Assembly: GCA_900320545.1 (NCBI GenBank)
Contig: ONSU01000009.1
Span: 62,001-126,000, forward strand
Source of the DNA: an uncultured Bacteroidales bacterium
Lineage (GTDB): Bacteria; Bacteroidota; Bacteroidia; Bacteroidales; UBA932
DNA: 64,000 bases
Direction of reading: 5' to 3'
Positions within the stretch are counted from its first letter, which is position 1, and every line of letters begins with the position of its first letter. The notes under the pieces were generated by a model that worked only from the letters and a program-made list of their open reading frames with translations, searched no databases and had not been told where the DNA came from. Shown here in pieces: positions 7,849 through 17,475 of this stretch. A program made the translations under genes and the position numbers.

Positions 7849-10305
7849 TTACCAGATCAGCAGACCGATGCGGTAGGCGGCGAAGGCGAAGAGCCAGGCG
7901 ACGAGGATGGTGTAGATGGCGCAGAGGATGGCCCAGCGCCAGGATCCGGTCTCGTTCTTAATGGCTGCGAAGGTCGCGATGCAGGGGAAGTACAGCAGCA
8001 CGAAGATCATAAACGCCAGGGCGGCGGCCTTGGAAACAGATCCTTTGAGGGCGCTCTGGAGACGGGTATCGTCATCCTCCTCTTCCACGGTCGTTCCGCT
8101 TTGTGCATACATCACCCCCATCGTGCTTACGACCAGTTCTTTGGCGCCGACGCCGGCAATCAGGCCGACATCCATCCGCCAGTCGAATCCGAGCGGATCC
8201 AGCGCCGGGGAAATGCCCTTCCCGAGGTGGCCGATGAGGGAATTCTCCTGCTGGACGAGCGAGAGCGAATCGATCCGCGCATCCAGCGTCGGTGGCACTT
8301 CCGTTGCCAGCGCTTCCTTCTCTGCCTTCGCGGCAAGGAGTTCCTTATTCCGCGGGAAATACCCGAGGGCCCAGATCACCACGGCGCAGATAAGAATCGT
8401 CGTTGCCATCTTCTGGAGATATTGCTTCCCCTTCTCCCAGGTGTGACGCCAAGTGGCTTTCGCCGTCGGAACGCGGTAAGGCGGCAATTCCATCACGAAC
8501 GGCAGATCATCATCCTTGACGAAACGCGCCATCACAACGGCCGACAGAATTGCCAGCAGTACGCCGAGGAAATAGATGCCCAGCAGGGCCAGGGCCGGAT
8601 TCTCCGGGAAGAACGCCCCGGCAATCAGCACGAAGACCGGCAGTCTTCCCGCGCAGGACATAAACGGGATGATGGAAAGCGTGATGAGGCGGCTCTTGCG
8701 ACTCTCAATCGAGCGCGTAGCCATAATGGCGGGAACGTTGCAGCCGAAGCCCATCACCATCGGGATGAAACTCTTTCCGTGCAGCCCGATCCGGTGCATC
8801 AGTTTATCCACGATAAAGGCCGCCCGCGACATGTAGCCGCTGTCCTCCATCAGGGAGATGAACAGATACAGGATCATAATGTTCGGCAGGAAGACAAGCA
8901 CACTGCCGACACCGGCGATGACGCCGTCTACGACAAGATCTTTAAACCAGCCTTCCCGCATTAGGGAACCGACCCACTCGCCCAGGCGGGTCATCAGCCA
9001 TTCGATCCAGTCCATCGGGTATTGTCCGACGGTGAAGGTCGTCCAGAAAACGAGATAGAGGATGGCGACGAAGATCGGGAATGCCAGCCATCGGTTGGTG
9101 ACGATGGCGTCAATGCGGTCGGTGAGGGTGCGTTTGGGACGTTCCTCCTGATATTTCTCGTAGGTTTCGGCGAGGGCGCCCTGAATGAAGGCGTATTTTG
9201 CGTCGACGATGGCGCTTTCGGGATTGGTGCCGACAAGGGCCTTGATGCGCTGCGTCTCTTCGCGACGGACGGTCAGCAGTTCGGCGGCGATGACGGTGCC
9301 CTGGAGCATCCGTTCGACCTCCTTGTCCCCTTCGAGGTATTTGATGGCCAGGTATCGGGTGGAATATTTGGCCCGGAGGTTTTCGTCCCGCCAAAGGATG
9401 TCGCGGAGGCGGGTAATGCTCTTTTCGAGTTCGGCGCCGTGGTTGATGTGGATGTGCCTGGCCAGTGATTCTCCAGCCCCTTCGTACACGTTGATGACGG
9501 TCTCGAACAGGGCCGGAATGCCCTGTCCGTCGCGGCTGACCGTCGGACAGACGGGAATGCCGAGCAGTTTGCCGAGCTGCTCCACGTCGAGCTTGTCGCC
9601 TTTGGACTGCAGCTCGTCGTACATATTGAGCGCCATCACCACGCGGAGGTTCATGTCGATGAGCTGGGTGGTGAGATAGAGGTTGCGCTCGATGTTGGAG
9701 GCGTCCACAACGTTGACGATGACGTCCGGGAGGGCGTCGATCAGATTTTTCCGGACGTAGAGTTCCTCCGGGCTGTAGGCCGAGAGGGAATAGGTGCCGG
9801 GAAGGTCGACCAGCACGATCTGGTAGCCTTTGAAGGTGAATTTCCCCTCCTTGGCGTCGACCGTGACGCCGCTATAGTTCCCGACGTGCTCGTGGCTGCC
9901 GGAGGCGATGTTGAACAGACTCGTCTTGCCGCAGTTGGGGTTGCCGACGAGGGCCACGCGGATGACGTGGTTCCGCTCTTCCGCGAGGTGCTCCATCGCC
10001 TTTGTAAGCCGCTGCGCTTCATCCATGTCCTGGGGGAGGCCCTGCAGGTGCTCGTCCGTTACGAGGGCCTCGCGGGCTTCCTCTTCACTCGCAACCTCGA
10101 TCTGCGCCGCCTCCTCCCGTCGGAGGGAAACCTTGTAGCCGATGATTTCGTATTCGATCGGATCCTTGAGCGGGGCGTTCAGCACCACCCGGACGGTCTT
10201 TCCCTGGATGAACCCCATCTCGATCAGCCGCTTACGGAAACTCCCGTGCCCGTCCACGTGGACGATCACGGCCTGCTGCCCGGTCAGGAGTTCGGATAAT
10301 TTCAT
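7849..10305 (-). CDS. feoB: Fused ferrous iron transporter FeoA-FeoB
   Basis: The 818-residue protein takes up Fe(II) across the inner membrane. Residues 1-75 are a FeoA (SH3-like) domain (RKRLIEMGFIQGKTVRV), followed by a linker and the FeoB G-protein domain with G1 motif GNPNCGKTS (about 121-129), DLPGTYSLSAYS (G3) and NVVDASNIERN. The C-terminal half has the two Gate regions with GFGCNVPAIMATRSIESRKSR and a late GVGAKELVVSTMGVMYAQ. FeoA fused to FeoB is common in Bacteroidota. The start at 10305 is the first ATG that opens the FeoA domain. The gene is divergent from a porin and imelysin operon, with a TATCTTTG promoter box at 10328-10335, which points to a shared iron theme. Confidence 0.96.
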   Translation of the reverse strand: MKLSELLTGQQAVIVHVDGHGSFRKRLIEMGFIQGKTVRVVLNAPLKDPIEYEIIGYKVSLRREEAAQIEVASEEEAREALVTDEHLQGLPQDMDEAQRLTKAMEHLAEERNHVIRVALVGNPNCGKTSLFNIASGSHEHVGNYSGVTVDAKEGKFTFKGYQIVLVDLPGTYSLSAYSPEELYVRKNLIDALPDVIVNVVDASNIERNLYLTTQLIDMNLRVVMALNMYDELQSKGDKLDVEQLGKLLGIPVCPTVSRDGQGIPALFETVINVYEGAGESLARHIHINHGAELEKSITRLRDILWRDENLRAKYSTRYLAIKYLEGDKEVERMLQGTVIAAELLTVRREETQRIKALVGTNPESAIVDAKYAFIQGALAETYEKYQEERPKRTLTDRIDAIVTNRWLAFPIFVAILYLVFWTTFTVGQYPMDWIEWLMTRLGEWVGSLMREGWFKDLVVDGVIAGVGSVLVFLPNIMILYLFISLMEDSGYMSRAAFIVDKLMHRIGLHGKSFIPMVMGFGCNVPAIMATRSIESRKSRLITLSIIPFMSCAGRLPVFVLIAGAFFPENPALALLGIYFLGVLLAILSAVVMARFVKDDDLPFVMELPPYRVPTAKATWRHTWEKGKQYLQKMATTILICAVVIWALGYFPRNKELLAAKAEKEALATEVPPTLDARIDSLSLVQQENSLIGHLGKGISPALDPLGFDWRMDVGLIAGVGAKELVVSTMGVMYAQSGTTVEEEDDDTRLQSALKGSVSKAAALAFMIFVLLYFPCIATFAAIKNETGSWRWAILCAIYTILVAWLFAFAAYRIGLLIW

Positions 10306-10327
10306 CGCTCTTTTTGCTTTGCGACTG

Positions 10328-10335
10328 CAAAGATA
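10328..10335 (-). promoter_or_regulatory. -7 promoter box of feoAB
   Basis: On the minus strand this reads TATCTTTG, matching the Bacteroidota TAnnTTTG element, 22 nt before the feoAB start. I see no clear TTG at -33. Confidence 0.55.
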
Positions 10336-10360
10336 CACATTATTTATATATGCCGGGCAT

Positions 10361-10374
10361 CCCTACTTGTAGGG
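10361..10374. promoter_or_regulatory. Candidate operator between feoAB and the porin operon
   Basis: The perfect palindrome CCCTACTTGTAGGG lies between the two divergent promoters, next to where the feoAB -33 element would be. Position and symmetry suggest a repressor site, possibly iron-responsive, but no second copy was found in the window. Confidence 0.35.
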
Positions 10375-10406
10375 ACTGTCTCACGCCCGCTCCCTATTTT
10401 TGATGA

Positions 10407-10437
10407 TTGTCCGCCCGGGAGGCTCGCAGTACCTTTG
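10407..10437 (+). promoter_or_regulatory. Promoter of the porin-imelysin operon
   Basis: TTG at 10407-10409, a 20-nt spacer and TACCTTTG at 10430-10437 match the Bacteroidota sigma consensus. The box ends 8 nt before the ATG at 10446, so the transcript would have almost no leader. Confidence 0.65.
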
Positions 10438-10445
10438 TCAAGTCT

Positions 10446-11870
10446 ATGAAAAAGTATTTAATATCGATTACCTCCTTCCTCTTGATCCTGGTGCCTTTCG
10501 CCCGCGCTCAGGAGAACATCCCCGAGGAGGTTCTGGAAGCCGCCCGTGAGGCGGCCCGGAAAGCGGCGATGGAAGTCATCCGGCAGGCGCAGGATAGTAT
10601 CGCTGCCATTCAGGAGGCTCCTGAGCCGAAGAAAACGGGAGCGCAGAAATTCCTGGGAGGACTGACGGTCGGTGGCTACGGCGAAGTGGCCCTGACGCGC
10701 AATTTCTACAGCGACAATGTATACCGGTATGCCCAGCCGGAGAAGTACACGGGCGATCAGCACGGCCGGTTCGACATTCCTCACGCGGTAATTTATATCG
10801 GCTACGATTTCGGCAAGGGGTGGTCGATGCAGACGGAGGTCGAATTCGAACATCTCGGAACCGGCAGTGCCGTCGAGCGGGAATTCGAGGAAGCCGGGGA
10901 ATGGGAAGCCGAGATCGAGCAGGGCGGGGAGGTGGAATTGGAGCAGTTCTGGCTCCAGAAAAGTTTCTTCCCGCAGCTCAATGTCCGGGCCGGACACATT
11001 GTCGTCCCGGTCGGCGGGCTCAACAATTCCCACGAACCGCTCAATTTCTTCACGGTCTACCGCCCCGAAGGGGAATTCACCATCCTCCCTTCCACCTGGC
11101 ACGACACCGGCATCAGCATCTGGGGAACGGTTCCGTTGGGTAAGAAGGGCGCATCGATGCGTTACGAGGCGCAGGTCCTGGCCGGACTTGACGCAATGCG
11201 CTTCTCCCGCGATAAATTTATCCACAACGGGGCCCATTCGGCCTTTGAATTCAAGGTGGCCAACAGCTACGGCGGTGCCTTACGGCTCGATTTTATGCCC
11301 GTGACAGGCCTTCGCTTGGGCCTAAGCGGCTTCGCTGGGAATACCGTCAACAATACCTATCCCAAGGAGCAACTTTCGGAGCAATATAATGTGAAAGGAA
11401 CGTTGCTGGTGGGGGCTTTTGATATGCAGTATAAAGGACACGGCGTGGTTGTCCGGGCCAATGCCGACTACGGTCATCTCTCCGACGCTGCCACGGTGTC
11501 GAAACTCAAGGCCCGGCGGAGCGGGGGAGACAGCCCCTATTCCAGCGCCCCGGTCGCCACGGTCGCGGCTGCGGCGGGCTGCGAGGCCGGTGTGGACCTG
11601 TTCCACTTCATCCCGAAATTGAAGGGGAAGGAACAGTTCTTCCTCTTCGCCCGATACGAATTCTACGACAGTTACATTCCCGGTCCGGGCGACGCCTCCG
11701 GCTTCGATTTCACCCGCAAGCATCGCATCGCGGCCGGCATCAATTACTACCCGATCCCCCAGATCGCGCTAAAAGCGGAATACTCCCACCGTTTCCTCCA
11801 CTCCGACTTCAACCCCGAGCCCTCCGTCAGCCTCGGTATAGCATATATGGCGTTTTTTAATAAGAAGTGA
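10446..11870 (+). CDS. Outer-membrane porin (phosphate-selective porin O/P-like)
   Basis: A 474-residue protein with a signal peptide (to about residue 22, FARAQ), then a helical, coiled-coil-prone stretch (about 24-60, rich in EAAREAARKAAMEV), then a beta-barrel region with repeated aromatic-ending strands (GGYGEVALTRNFYSDN, RAGHIVVPVGGLNN) and a barrel-closing end (GIAYMAFFNKK). The coiled coil plus 16-18-stranded porin layout resembles the OprP/OprO group. It leads a series with an imelysin and a di-haem lipoprotein, so it may pass iron or another inorganic substrate; the specificity is not visible. The start at 10446 is chosen because it opens the signal peptide. Confidence 0.8.
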   Translation: MKKYLISITSFLLILVPFARAQENIPEEVLEAAREAARKAAMEVIRQAQDSIAAIQEAPEPKKTGAQKFLGGLTVGGYGEVALTRNFYSDNVYRYAQPEKYTGDQHGRFDIPHAVIYIGYDFGKGWSMQTEVEFEHLGTGSAVEREFEEAGEWEAEIEQGGEVELEQFWLQKSFFPQLNVRAGHIVVPVGGLNNSHEPLNFFTVYRPEGEFTILPSTWHDTGISIWGTVPLGKKGASMRYEAQVLAGLDAMRFSRDKFIHNGAHSAFEFKVANSYGGALRLDFMPVTGLRLGLSGFAGNTVNNTYPKEQLSEQYNVKGTLLVGAFDMQYKGHGVVVRANADYGHLSDAATVSKLKARRSGGDSPYSSAPVATVAAAAGCEAGVDLFHFIPKLKGKEQFFLFARYEFYDSYIPGPGDASGFDFTRKHRIAAGINYYPIPQIALKAEYSHRFLHSDFNPEPSVSLGIAYMAFFNKK

Positions 11871-11920
11871 CCCGTCATTCCGATCATACCTTTCGTCATT
11901 CCGGACTTGTTCCGGAATCT
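11871..11920. repeat. Dispersed palindromic element (copy 2)
   Basis: The full 26-bp element is at 11895-11920 in the opposite orientation to copy 1 (GTCATTCCGG at its left end), with a half copy at 11873-11882. It fills the gap between the porin stop and the imelysin gene. Confidence 0.85.
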
Positions 11921-11948
11921 ATAATGAAACAAACAAAAATCGTATAAT

Positions 11949-13214
11949 ATGAAAAAGTGTTTTAATCTGATCGCAGTGGCTGCCGTAGCGGTGGCGCTGT
12001 GCGCCTGCAATGGCGGCGGAAGGAATCCTGCAGACCTCTCTAAGGAGGATGCGGCGATGAAAGCCGCCGTGGAACAGTATGTTCCCGGTGTGATCTACGA
12101 GATTTACGGCAATCTTGCCGACGAGGCGGAGAATCTGCACAGTGCCCTTTCCGCTGCCAAGGCGAAGGCCAAGGCGGGCACGCTGAAGGATGCCGATATG
12201 GAGGCCTTGAAGGAGACCTTCTTCGCCGCCCGCGAATGGTGGGAGAAGAGCGAGGCCTTCCTCTTCGGCGCCGCGACGGTCTATAAGATCGACCCGCACA
12301 TCGACTCCTGGCCGCTCGACAAGCAGGCACTTGCCAAGAATCTCGTGAATGCGAGCGTGGTTTCCGATCTTGACGAAGAGGGAAGCGGCGCCATCGGCCT
12401 GGTCGGTCAGGACGCCCTCGGCTTCCACGGCATCGAATTCATCCTGTTCCGCAACGGCGCCGTACGCAAGGCCTCCGAGTTCTCGGCCCTCGCCATCGAC
12501 CAGATTGCCGGATACAGCGTGAGCGGGCTCAGCGAACTGATCTCCGCCGCGGCTGTTGCGGAGGATCTGATGGGGTATTGCTTCGAGCTGCAGGCCGCCT
12601 GGGATCCGGAGGACTATGCCTTCGACTATGATGAGGAGGTCAAAACCCGCCGCGCCTATGTCGAGGACGTTCTCGAACTGCCGACGGCCATGGACGGAAG
12701 CGGCATGACTTTCGGTGAGAACCTGATGGCCACGGCTACGCTGGGCAGCACGTACAAGGCCTGGACGACGGCCGTGAACGCCATTCTTGTAGCCGGATGT
12801 TCCAATATCTGCAACGAAGTGGCCAACACCAAAATAGCGACGGCCCACAACGCCGCGCCGGCCGACCCCAACGATGTGACGGCACCGGTCAACTACATCG
12901 AATCCCCCTATTCGAAGCGTTCTTTCCACGATTTCAAGGACAACATCCTTTCCATCCAGTATTCCCTCTACGGGAAAAACGGCGCTACCGCTCCCGAGAA
13001 GAATTCCATCTTCTCCTTCCTCGACCGCTTCGGCTACGACGTGAAGCCGCTGAAGACCCGGCTGGACGCGGCCCTCGCTTCGCTGGATGACTGCATCGCC
13101 CTGGGCGCCTTCGTCGACAATCTCAATGACAAGAAGGTCGACACCGCCATCGACGCCATCAACGCCCTTGACGAAGAACTCAACAAGGCGGCCTCCTGGG
13201 TCCTGGAACGCTAA
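11949..13214 (+). CDS. Imelysin-family (M75-like) lipoprotein
   Basis: A 421-residue lipoprotein (signal ends in ALCAC, Cys18 or Cys20). It carries the imelysin signature GxHxxE as GFHGIE (residues 158-163), together with WWEKSEAFLFG and DPHIDSWPLD, which are typical of the family. Imelysins, related to the M75 part of EfeO and to iron-regulated IrpA, are usually surface or periplasmic proteins of iron uptake; peptidase activity is doubtful for many. It is followed 12 nt later by a di-haem protein, a pairing often seen in Bacteroidota. It most likely binds iron or an iron complex on the cell surface. Confidence 0.88.
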   Translation: MKKCFNLIAVAAVAVALCACNGGGRNPADLSKEDAAMKAAVEQYVPGVIYEIYGNLADEAENLHSALSAAKAKAKAGTLKDADMEALKETFFAAREWWEKSEAFLFGAATVYKIDPHIDSWPLDKQALAKNLVNASVVSDLDEEGSGAIGLVGQDALGFHGIEFILFRNGAVRKASEFSALAIDQIAGYSVSGLSELISAAAVAEDLMGYCFELQAAWDPEDYAFDYDEEVKTRRAYVEDVLELPTAMDGSGMTFGENLMATATLGSTYKAWTTAVNAILVAGCSNICNEVANTKIATAHNAAPADPNDVTAPVNYIESPYSKRSFHDFKDNILSIQYSLYGKNGATAPEKNSIFSFLDRFGYDVKPLKTRLDAALASLDDCIALGAFVDNLNDKKVDTAIDAINALDEELNKAASWVLER

Positions 13215-13226
13215 AAAAAGAAAGCA

Positions 13227-15014
13227 ATGAAAAGACATTTACCCTTTTTGATCGCCTTCCCCCTCGTCCTGGCCTGCAACACGAACGGCTCTCTTCCCGG
13301 GACCATCGAATCCGACGCCAAGTATGTCGGAAAGGCCGTAGGCAATTTCACCGCCGAGGAATGGTATGCGGGCGGACGGCTCGGCACCACGCTCAACGTG
13401 TCGGAAGGTTGTTATGAAGACCAGACCCCCGCTGTAGACGAGCAGGGCCTCACGGTGAAGTTCAACATGGGCGAGCACTTCTTCGAGCGGAATTACAGCG
13501 AATACCAGAAGCCGTTCAACGGCCTGGGACCCGCTTCCGTCCGGAAATCCTGCCTCGACTGCCATCCCGGATACGGCCACGGCCAGTGGCAGCAGAGCTA
13601 TGTGGCCAACGGCGCGAAGGCAAGCGGTAACGGCTACCTGCTGGTGGTGTATTTCGAGAATTCCGACAATCCCAATGACGGCCCTTACGTGAGCCATGTG
13701 ACGGGTATGCCGCAGACAATGGCCCAGGCGCTGTTCCTTCCGCCCATCGACGAGACGAAGATCCAGCTCTCCTGGCAGGAGATCGCCGCGATGGAGAGCG
13801 GCCTTCCGATGAAGTTCAAGGACGGGGAGGAGTATCATCTCCAGTATCCCGAACTGAATATCCCGAGAGAAGCGTTCAATACCGTTCCGACTCCGTATGA
13901 CGACGGCCGCAAGGTCGGATTCCGGCTGGAGAGCACGATCGGAGTCATCGGGTCGGGTCTGATCGATGCCATCGACCAGGACGACATCCGCGAGCAGTAC
14001 CGGGCCGAGGCCCCGTATGTGGAACTCAATCCCTCCTTCTGGGATGCCGGTGCAAATGATTTCGCCGCGAGCGCTTTCTACCACAACTGGCAGAGCGGAA
14101 CGGTGCCCGTCTACGGGATGGAGGGCGTCCACTGCGGAGACGGCTACGATGCGGACGGCAATTTCGTCCCGCGTGACACCTACCGCGACGGCAAGCTCCT
14201 CAAGAAATTTACCTACGCGATGACCCGCGGCACGCTGCAGGACGGCGCCGGCGCCAATGCCATCTGGAACATTACCAATGTTTCCCGTCCCGACCGTCCG
14301 TTCCTCTACACCACCGAGCCCTGGGCGAAGGCGATGTCGCAGAACGCCGGCGTGATCGCCGCCATCCGGAAGGAAGGATCCGCTTCCCCCTATTATGTGG
14401 ATGTGGATAAGAACGGCACCGTGACCGATGCGGAGATCGCCGAAGCGGTGTACGAACTCCTGAAGCCGACGACCAACCAGTTCGACAATGCCTACCACAA
14501 CTTCGTGCCCGAAATGACCGAGGACCAGTTCTACTGCTTTATGGTCTGGCACCGGGGTCTCGCCATCCCGCGCGCCCGCGATCTCAATGATCCCCAGGTG
14601 CAGCGGGGCAAGGAACTCTTCCTGAAGATGGGATGCGCCACCTGCCACCGTCCTTCGTGGAAGACCCGTGAAGACAATTACTGGTCGCCCGCGCTCAACG
14701 GCACCAAGAAACTCCCGCGTTATGCCAACCAGACCATCTGGCCTTACTCGGACTTCATCCAGCACCGGCTGTGGATGAAGAACGACATCCACGGGACCTG
14801 GTGCCGGACGACGCCGCTCTGGGGCAGGGGACTGTCCGCGATGCATACCGGCACTTCCGACCGCCTGCACGACTGCCGCGCCCGGAATGTTGTGGAATCC
14901 ATCATGTGGCACGCCTATTCCCGGAAAAGCGACGCCTTCTCCTCGGCCGAGCAGTTCTACAACCTTTCCAAGCAGGACCGCGACGCCGTCGTACGGTTCA
15001 TAGATTCTATTTAA
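13227..15014 (+). CDS. Di-haem oxidoreductase lipoprotein (DHOR / thiol oxidoreductase-like)
   Basis: A 595-residue lipoprotein (lipobox LVLAC, Cys17) with two c-type haem sites: CLDCH at 109-113 and CATCH at 470-474. The rest matches the putative di-haem oxidoreductase group (formerly called thiol oxidoreductase, related to MauG and CcpA peroxidases), with YAGGRLGTTLN, GLGPASVRKSC and HTGTSDRLHDC-like stretches and a late LHDCRARNVVESIMWH. It probably performs redox chemistry outside the inner membrane, perhaps on iron delivered by the imelysin encoded just upstream. The next gene supplies cytochrome c maturation, consistent with a need to attach these haems. Confidence 0.88.
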   Translation: MKRHLPFLIAFPLVLACNTNGSLPGTIESDAKYVGKAVGNFTAEEWYAGGRLGTTLNVSEGCYEDQTPAVDEQGLTVKFNMGEHFFERNYSEYQKPFNGLGPASVRKSCLDCHPGYGHGQWQQSYVANGAKASGNGYLLVVYFENSDNPNDGPYVSHVTGMPQTMAQALFLPPIDETKIQLSWQEIAAMESGLPMKFKDGEEYHLQYPELNIPREAFNTVPTPYDDGRKVGFRLESTIGVIGSGLIDAIDQDDIREQYRAEAPYVELNPSFWDAGANDFAASAFYHNWQSGTVPVYGMEGVHCGDGYDADGNFVPRDTYRDGKLLKKFTYAMTRGTLQDGAGANAIWNITNVSRPDRPFLYTTEPWAKAMSQNAGVIAAIRKEGSASPYYVDVDKNGTVTDAEIAEAVYELLKPTTNQFDNAYHNFVPEMTEDQFYCFMVWHRGLAIPRARDLNDPQVQRGKELFLKMGCATCHRPSWKTREDNYWSPALNGTKKLPRYANQTIWPYSDFIQHRLWMKNDIHGTWCRTTPLWGRGLSAMHTGTSDRLHDCRARNVVESIMWHAYSRKSDAFSSAEQFYNLSKQDRDAVVRFIDSI

Positions 15015-15017
15015 ACA

Positions 15018-16895
15018 ATGAAACGAACTTTTCTCCCCGTTTTGTCATATGGATCCCTGGCGGCCGTCATTCTTGCAATGACAGCCGCCACGGTCGTTGA
15101 ACGCCTTCAGGGAACGGAGGCGGCCTTCAAGTGGATTTATCACAATCCTTTATTCATCGCTTTCTGGGCCGTCGCCGCCGTGACGGGACTGCTGTATCTC
15201 ATCTCCCGCAGGGTGCACAGGCGGATGGCGACGATGGGCCTTCACGTCGCTTTCGTCCTGATCCTTGCAGGCGCCCTGCTGACCTTCCTCTTCGGAGATT
15301 CGGGTGAAGTGACCCTGCATCCGGGAGAACCGGTCTCCGCTTATGAAAAAGAGGACGGTACCGCCTGCGAACTGCCTTTTACCCTGGCGCTCGACACCTT
15401 CACCGTGGAATCCTATCCGGGCAGCAAAATGCCCTCCAACTTCATTTCGGTGGTGAAGGTAAACGGATCCGAGACCTATACCATCTCGATGAACCACATT
15501 CTCAAAAAGCAGGGATACCGCCTCTATCAGGCCGATTACGACCTTGAAGAGGGGACTTCCGTCCTTGCGGTCAGCCACGATCCCTGGGGTGTCACCGTCA
15601 CCTATGCGGGTTATCTTCTGCTCCTGCTTTCGATGATCGGCTTTTTCTTCGAGAAGGAGAGCGGATTCCGCGCGGCCCTGTCCCGCCTTTCCGCCCCGCT
15701 TGCCGCGATTGTCCTGCTGCTCGTTCCGGGAATGCTCCAGGCGCGGGACAAAGCGGAAATCGGCCTCGGCGACTTGTATGTATACTCCCATCAGCGGGTA
15801 TGTCCGCTTCCGCTGCGGCAGTGGGACCCCTCCGTCAGGTCGATGAAGATTTTCCCGGTGCGGGATTCGCTCGGGAGCGTGACCTGGTACGCCTCCGACG
15901 ATGAATTGCCGCAGGCGGTGATGGATGATTTCGACCATTGGAGCTTTATCCGCAAGTCGCTGGATCTGGTGGAGGAATCCGTGGACAAGGGAGACCGGGC
16001 CGAGGCGTCGCGTCTGATCGGAAAGATCCGGGCCTATCAGGAGAAGACGGCGGAGGACGTGCTGCCCTCCCGTTCCCGCTTCCGGGCGGAACAATGCTAC
16101 AACCGGATAGCGCGGCCGAGGATTCCCTTTATGGCCGCCCTGGGCCTGGGGCTCGTCCTTTTCGTGCTGACCGGGATCGCGCTTTCGCGGGGGAGGAACC
16201 TCTCGAAGGGGGTGCAGATGCCGGCGGTTATCCTGATCGGCGTGCTGCTTGCCTATCTGACGACGGTCCTGGGCCTCCGCTGGTATATTTCCGGGCACGC
16301 CCCGTTCGCCGGCACCTACTGCGTGATGATGCTGATGGCGTGGCTGTCCTCCCTGGCCGTCCTCCTGCTGTGGAAGCGGCTTCCGCTGATCGTATCCCTG
16401 GGATATCTGGTGGCCGGTTTTACGATGCTGATGGCTTCGCGGGCGGGGACCGATCCGGGCATCTCCCATCTGATGCCGGTCCTCAAATCCCCGCTTCTCT
16501 CGATCCATGTGGTAAGTATGATGTTGAGTTATACGCTCTTCGCCCTTGCCGCCCTCAACGGAATCATGGGTCTGGCCGTCCGCCGGGGCGCGCCACGGCG
16601 GATGGATCTGAGCCGGGTGATTCTCTATCCGGCCGTCTTCCTGCTGACTTTCGGAATCTTTATCGGCGCCGTCTGGGCCAATATTTCCTGGGGCAGTTAC
16701 TGGGCCTGGGATCCGAAGGAGACCTGGGCGCTCATCACGCTGCTGATCTATGCGGCCTGTCTGCACGGCGGTTCCCTGAAAGCATTCCGGAATCCCCGCT
16801 TCTTCCATCTTTACACCCTTCTCGCTTTCCTGTCGGTGCTCATTACCTGGTTCGGCGTCAACTTTATTTTGGGAGGAATGCACGCATATGCCTGA
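15018..16895 (+). CDS. Cytochrome c maturation protein, fused ResB/CcsA type (CcsBA)
   Basis: A 625-residue multi-spanning membrane protein. The N-terminal third has three membrane segments and a periplasmic ResB-like part; the C-terminal half has CcsA features with the haem-binding tryptophan-rich segment WGSYWAWDPKETW (558-570) and conserved histidines in GHAPFAGTY and IHVVSMMLSY contexts. Such fusions export haem and join it to CxxCH motifs. It starts 3 nt after the di-haem gene's stop, so the two are cotranslated; this copy seems dedicated to that protein. It is shorter than many CcsBA proteins. Confidence 0.88.
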   Translation: MKRTFLPVLSYGSLAAVILAMTAATVVERLQGTEAAFKWIYHNPLFIAFWAVAAVTGLLYLISRRVHRRMATMGLHVAFVLILAGALLTFLFGDSGEVTLHPGEPVSAYEKEDGTACELPFTLALDTFTVESYPGSKMPSNFISVVKVNGSETYTISMNHILKKQGYRLYQADYDLEEGTSVLAVSHDPWGVTVTYAGYLLLLLSMIGFFFEKESGFRAALSRLSAPLAAIVLLLVPGMLQARDKAEIGLGDLYVYSHQRVCPLPLRQWDPSVRSMKIFPVRDSLGSVTWYASDDELPQAVMDDFDHWSFIRKSLDLVEESVDKGDRAEASRLIGKIRAYQEKTAEDVLPSRSRFRAEQCYNRIARPRIPFMAALGLGLVLFVLTGIALSRGRNLSKGVQMPAVILIGVLLAYLTTVLGLRWYISGHAPFAGTYCVMMLMAWLSSLAVLLLWKRLPLIVSLGYLVAGFTMLMASRAGTDPGISHLMPVLKSPLLSIHVVSMMLSYTLFALAALNGIMGLAVRRGAPRRMDLSRVILYPAVFLLTFGIFIGAVWANISWGSYWAWDPKETWALITLLIYAACLHGGSLKAFRNPRFFHLYTLLAFLSVLITWFGVNFILGGMHAYA

Positions 16896-16917
16896 AAAAT
16901 TATTATCTTTACCGCCT

Positions 16918-17475
16918 ATGAAGGTTGGCAAAGACACCAAACTGTCGGATCTCATCGATCTGGTCAGCAATATCTACACGTACGACGGGTATGTTCCCTC
17001 GCCGGAGGTCCTGTCGAAGGTACAGTTATCGGACATCATCAATTATCTCCGGATTTCGCACCGGTATTATGTCGACGTGGCTCTGGGCGGGCTGGAATCG
17101 ACCATCCATTCGGTCCTGAAACCCTGTGAGGAGAAGATCCGCCGGGTGATTCTCTCTTTCTATTCCACCTACCGCGACGAGATGCTGACCCATTTCCGCT
17201 ACGAGGAGGAGACGGTGTTCCCGTATGCCGAAGCGCTCCTGGAAGGGAAGCGCCCGGAGGCGGTGGAAGTAGGGGAGGAGGACCATACGGACATCGTGGA
17301 GAAGATCGACGACCTGAAGAATATCGTCACCAAGTATCTCCCCGCGGAATGCGATCCGGTGGAGTCCGTCGCCCTGCTGAAGCAGCTGCTGTACCTGTCG
17401 GACGACCTTCGCAAACATACGGCGATCGAGGACAATATCCTTGTGCCGATGATCAGGAGGATGGAGCGTGGGTAG
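16918..17475 (+). CDS. Hemerythrin-domain protein
   Basis: The start at 16918 gives 185 residues beginning MKVGKDTKLSDLIDL, the usual opening of RIC/hemerythrin-like proteins of this phylum; an ATG at 16888 overlapping the previous stop by 8 nt is the alternative. Di-iron ligand candidates lie in ISHRYY, LTHFRYEEE, EEDHTDIVEKI and RKHTAIEDNIL. A four-helix di-iron protein of this type handles O2/NO sensing or repair of iron centres. TATCTTTA at 16904-16911, one base from the promoter consensus, may drive internal transcription. It overlaps the next gene by 8 nt. Confidence 0.85.
   Translation: MKVGKDTKLSDLIDLVSNIYTYDGYVPSPEVLSKVQLSDIINYLRISHRYYVDVALGGLESTIHSVLKPCEEKIRRVILSFYSTYRDEMLTHFRYEEETVFPYAEALLEGKRPEAVEVGEEDHTDIVEKIDDLKNIVTKYLPAECDPVESVALLKQLLYLSDDLRKHTAIEDNILVPMIRRMERG

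Noticed and set aside
13227-15014. The di-haem protein as a bacterial cytochrome c peroxidase (CcpA/MauG)
   Set aside because: The haem sites are far apart (109 and 470) and the surrounding motifs match the DHOR/thiol oxidoreductase group better; a peroxidase function is not shown.
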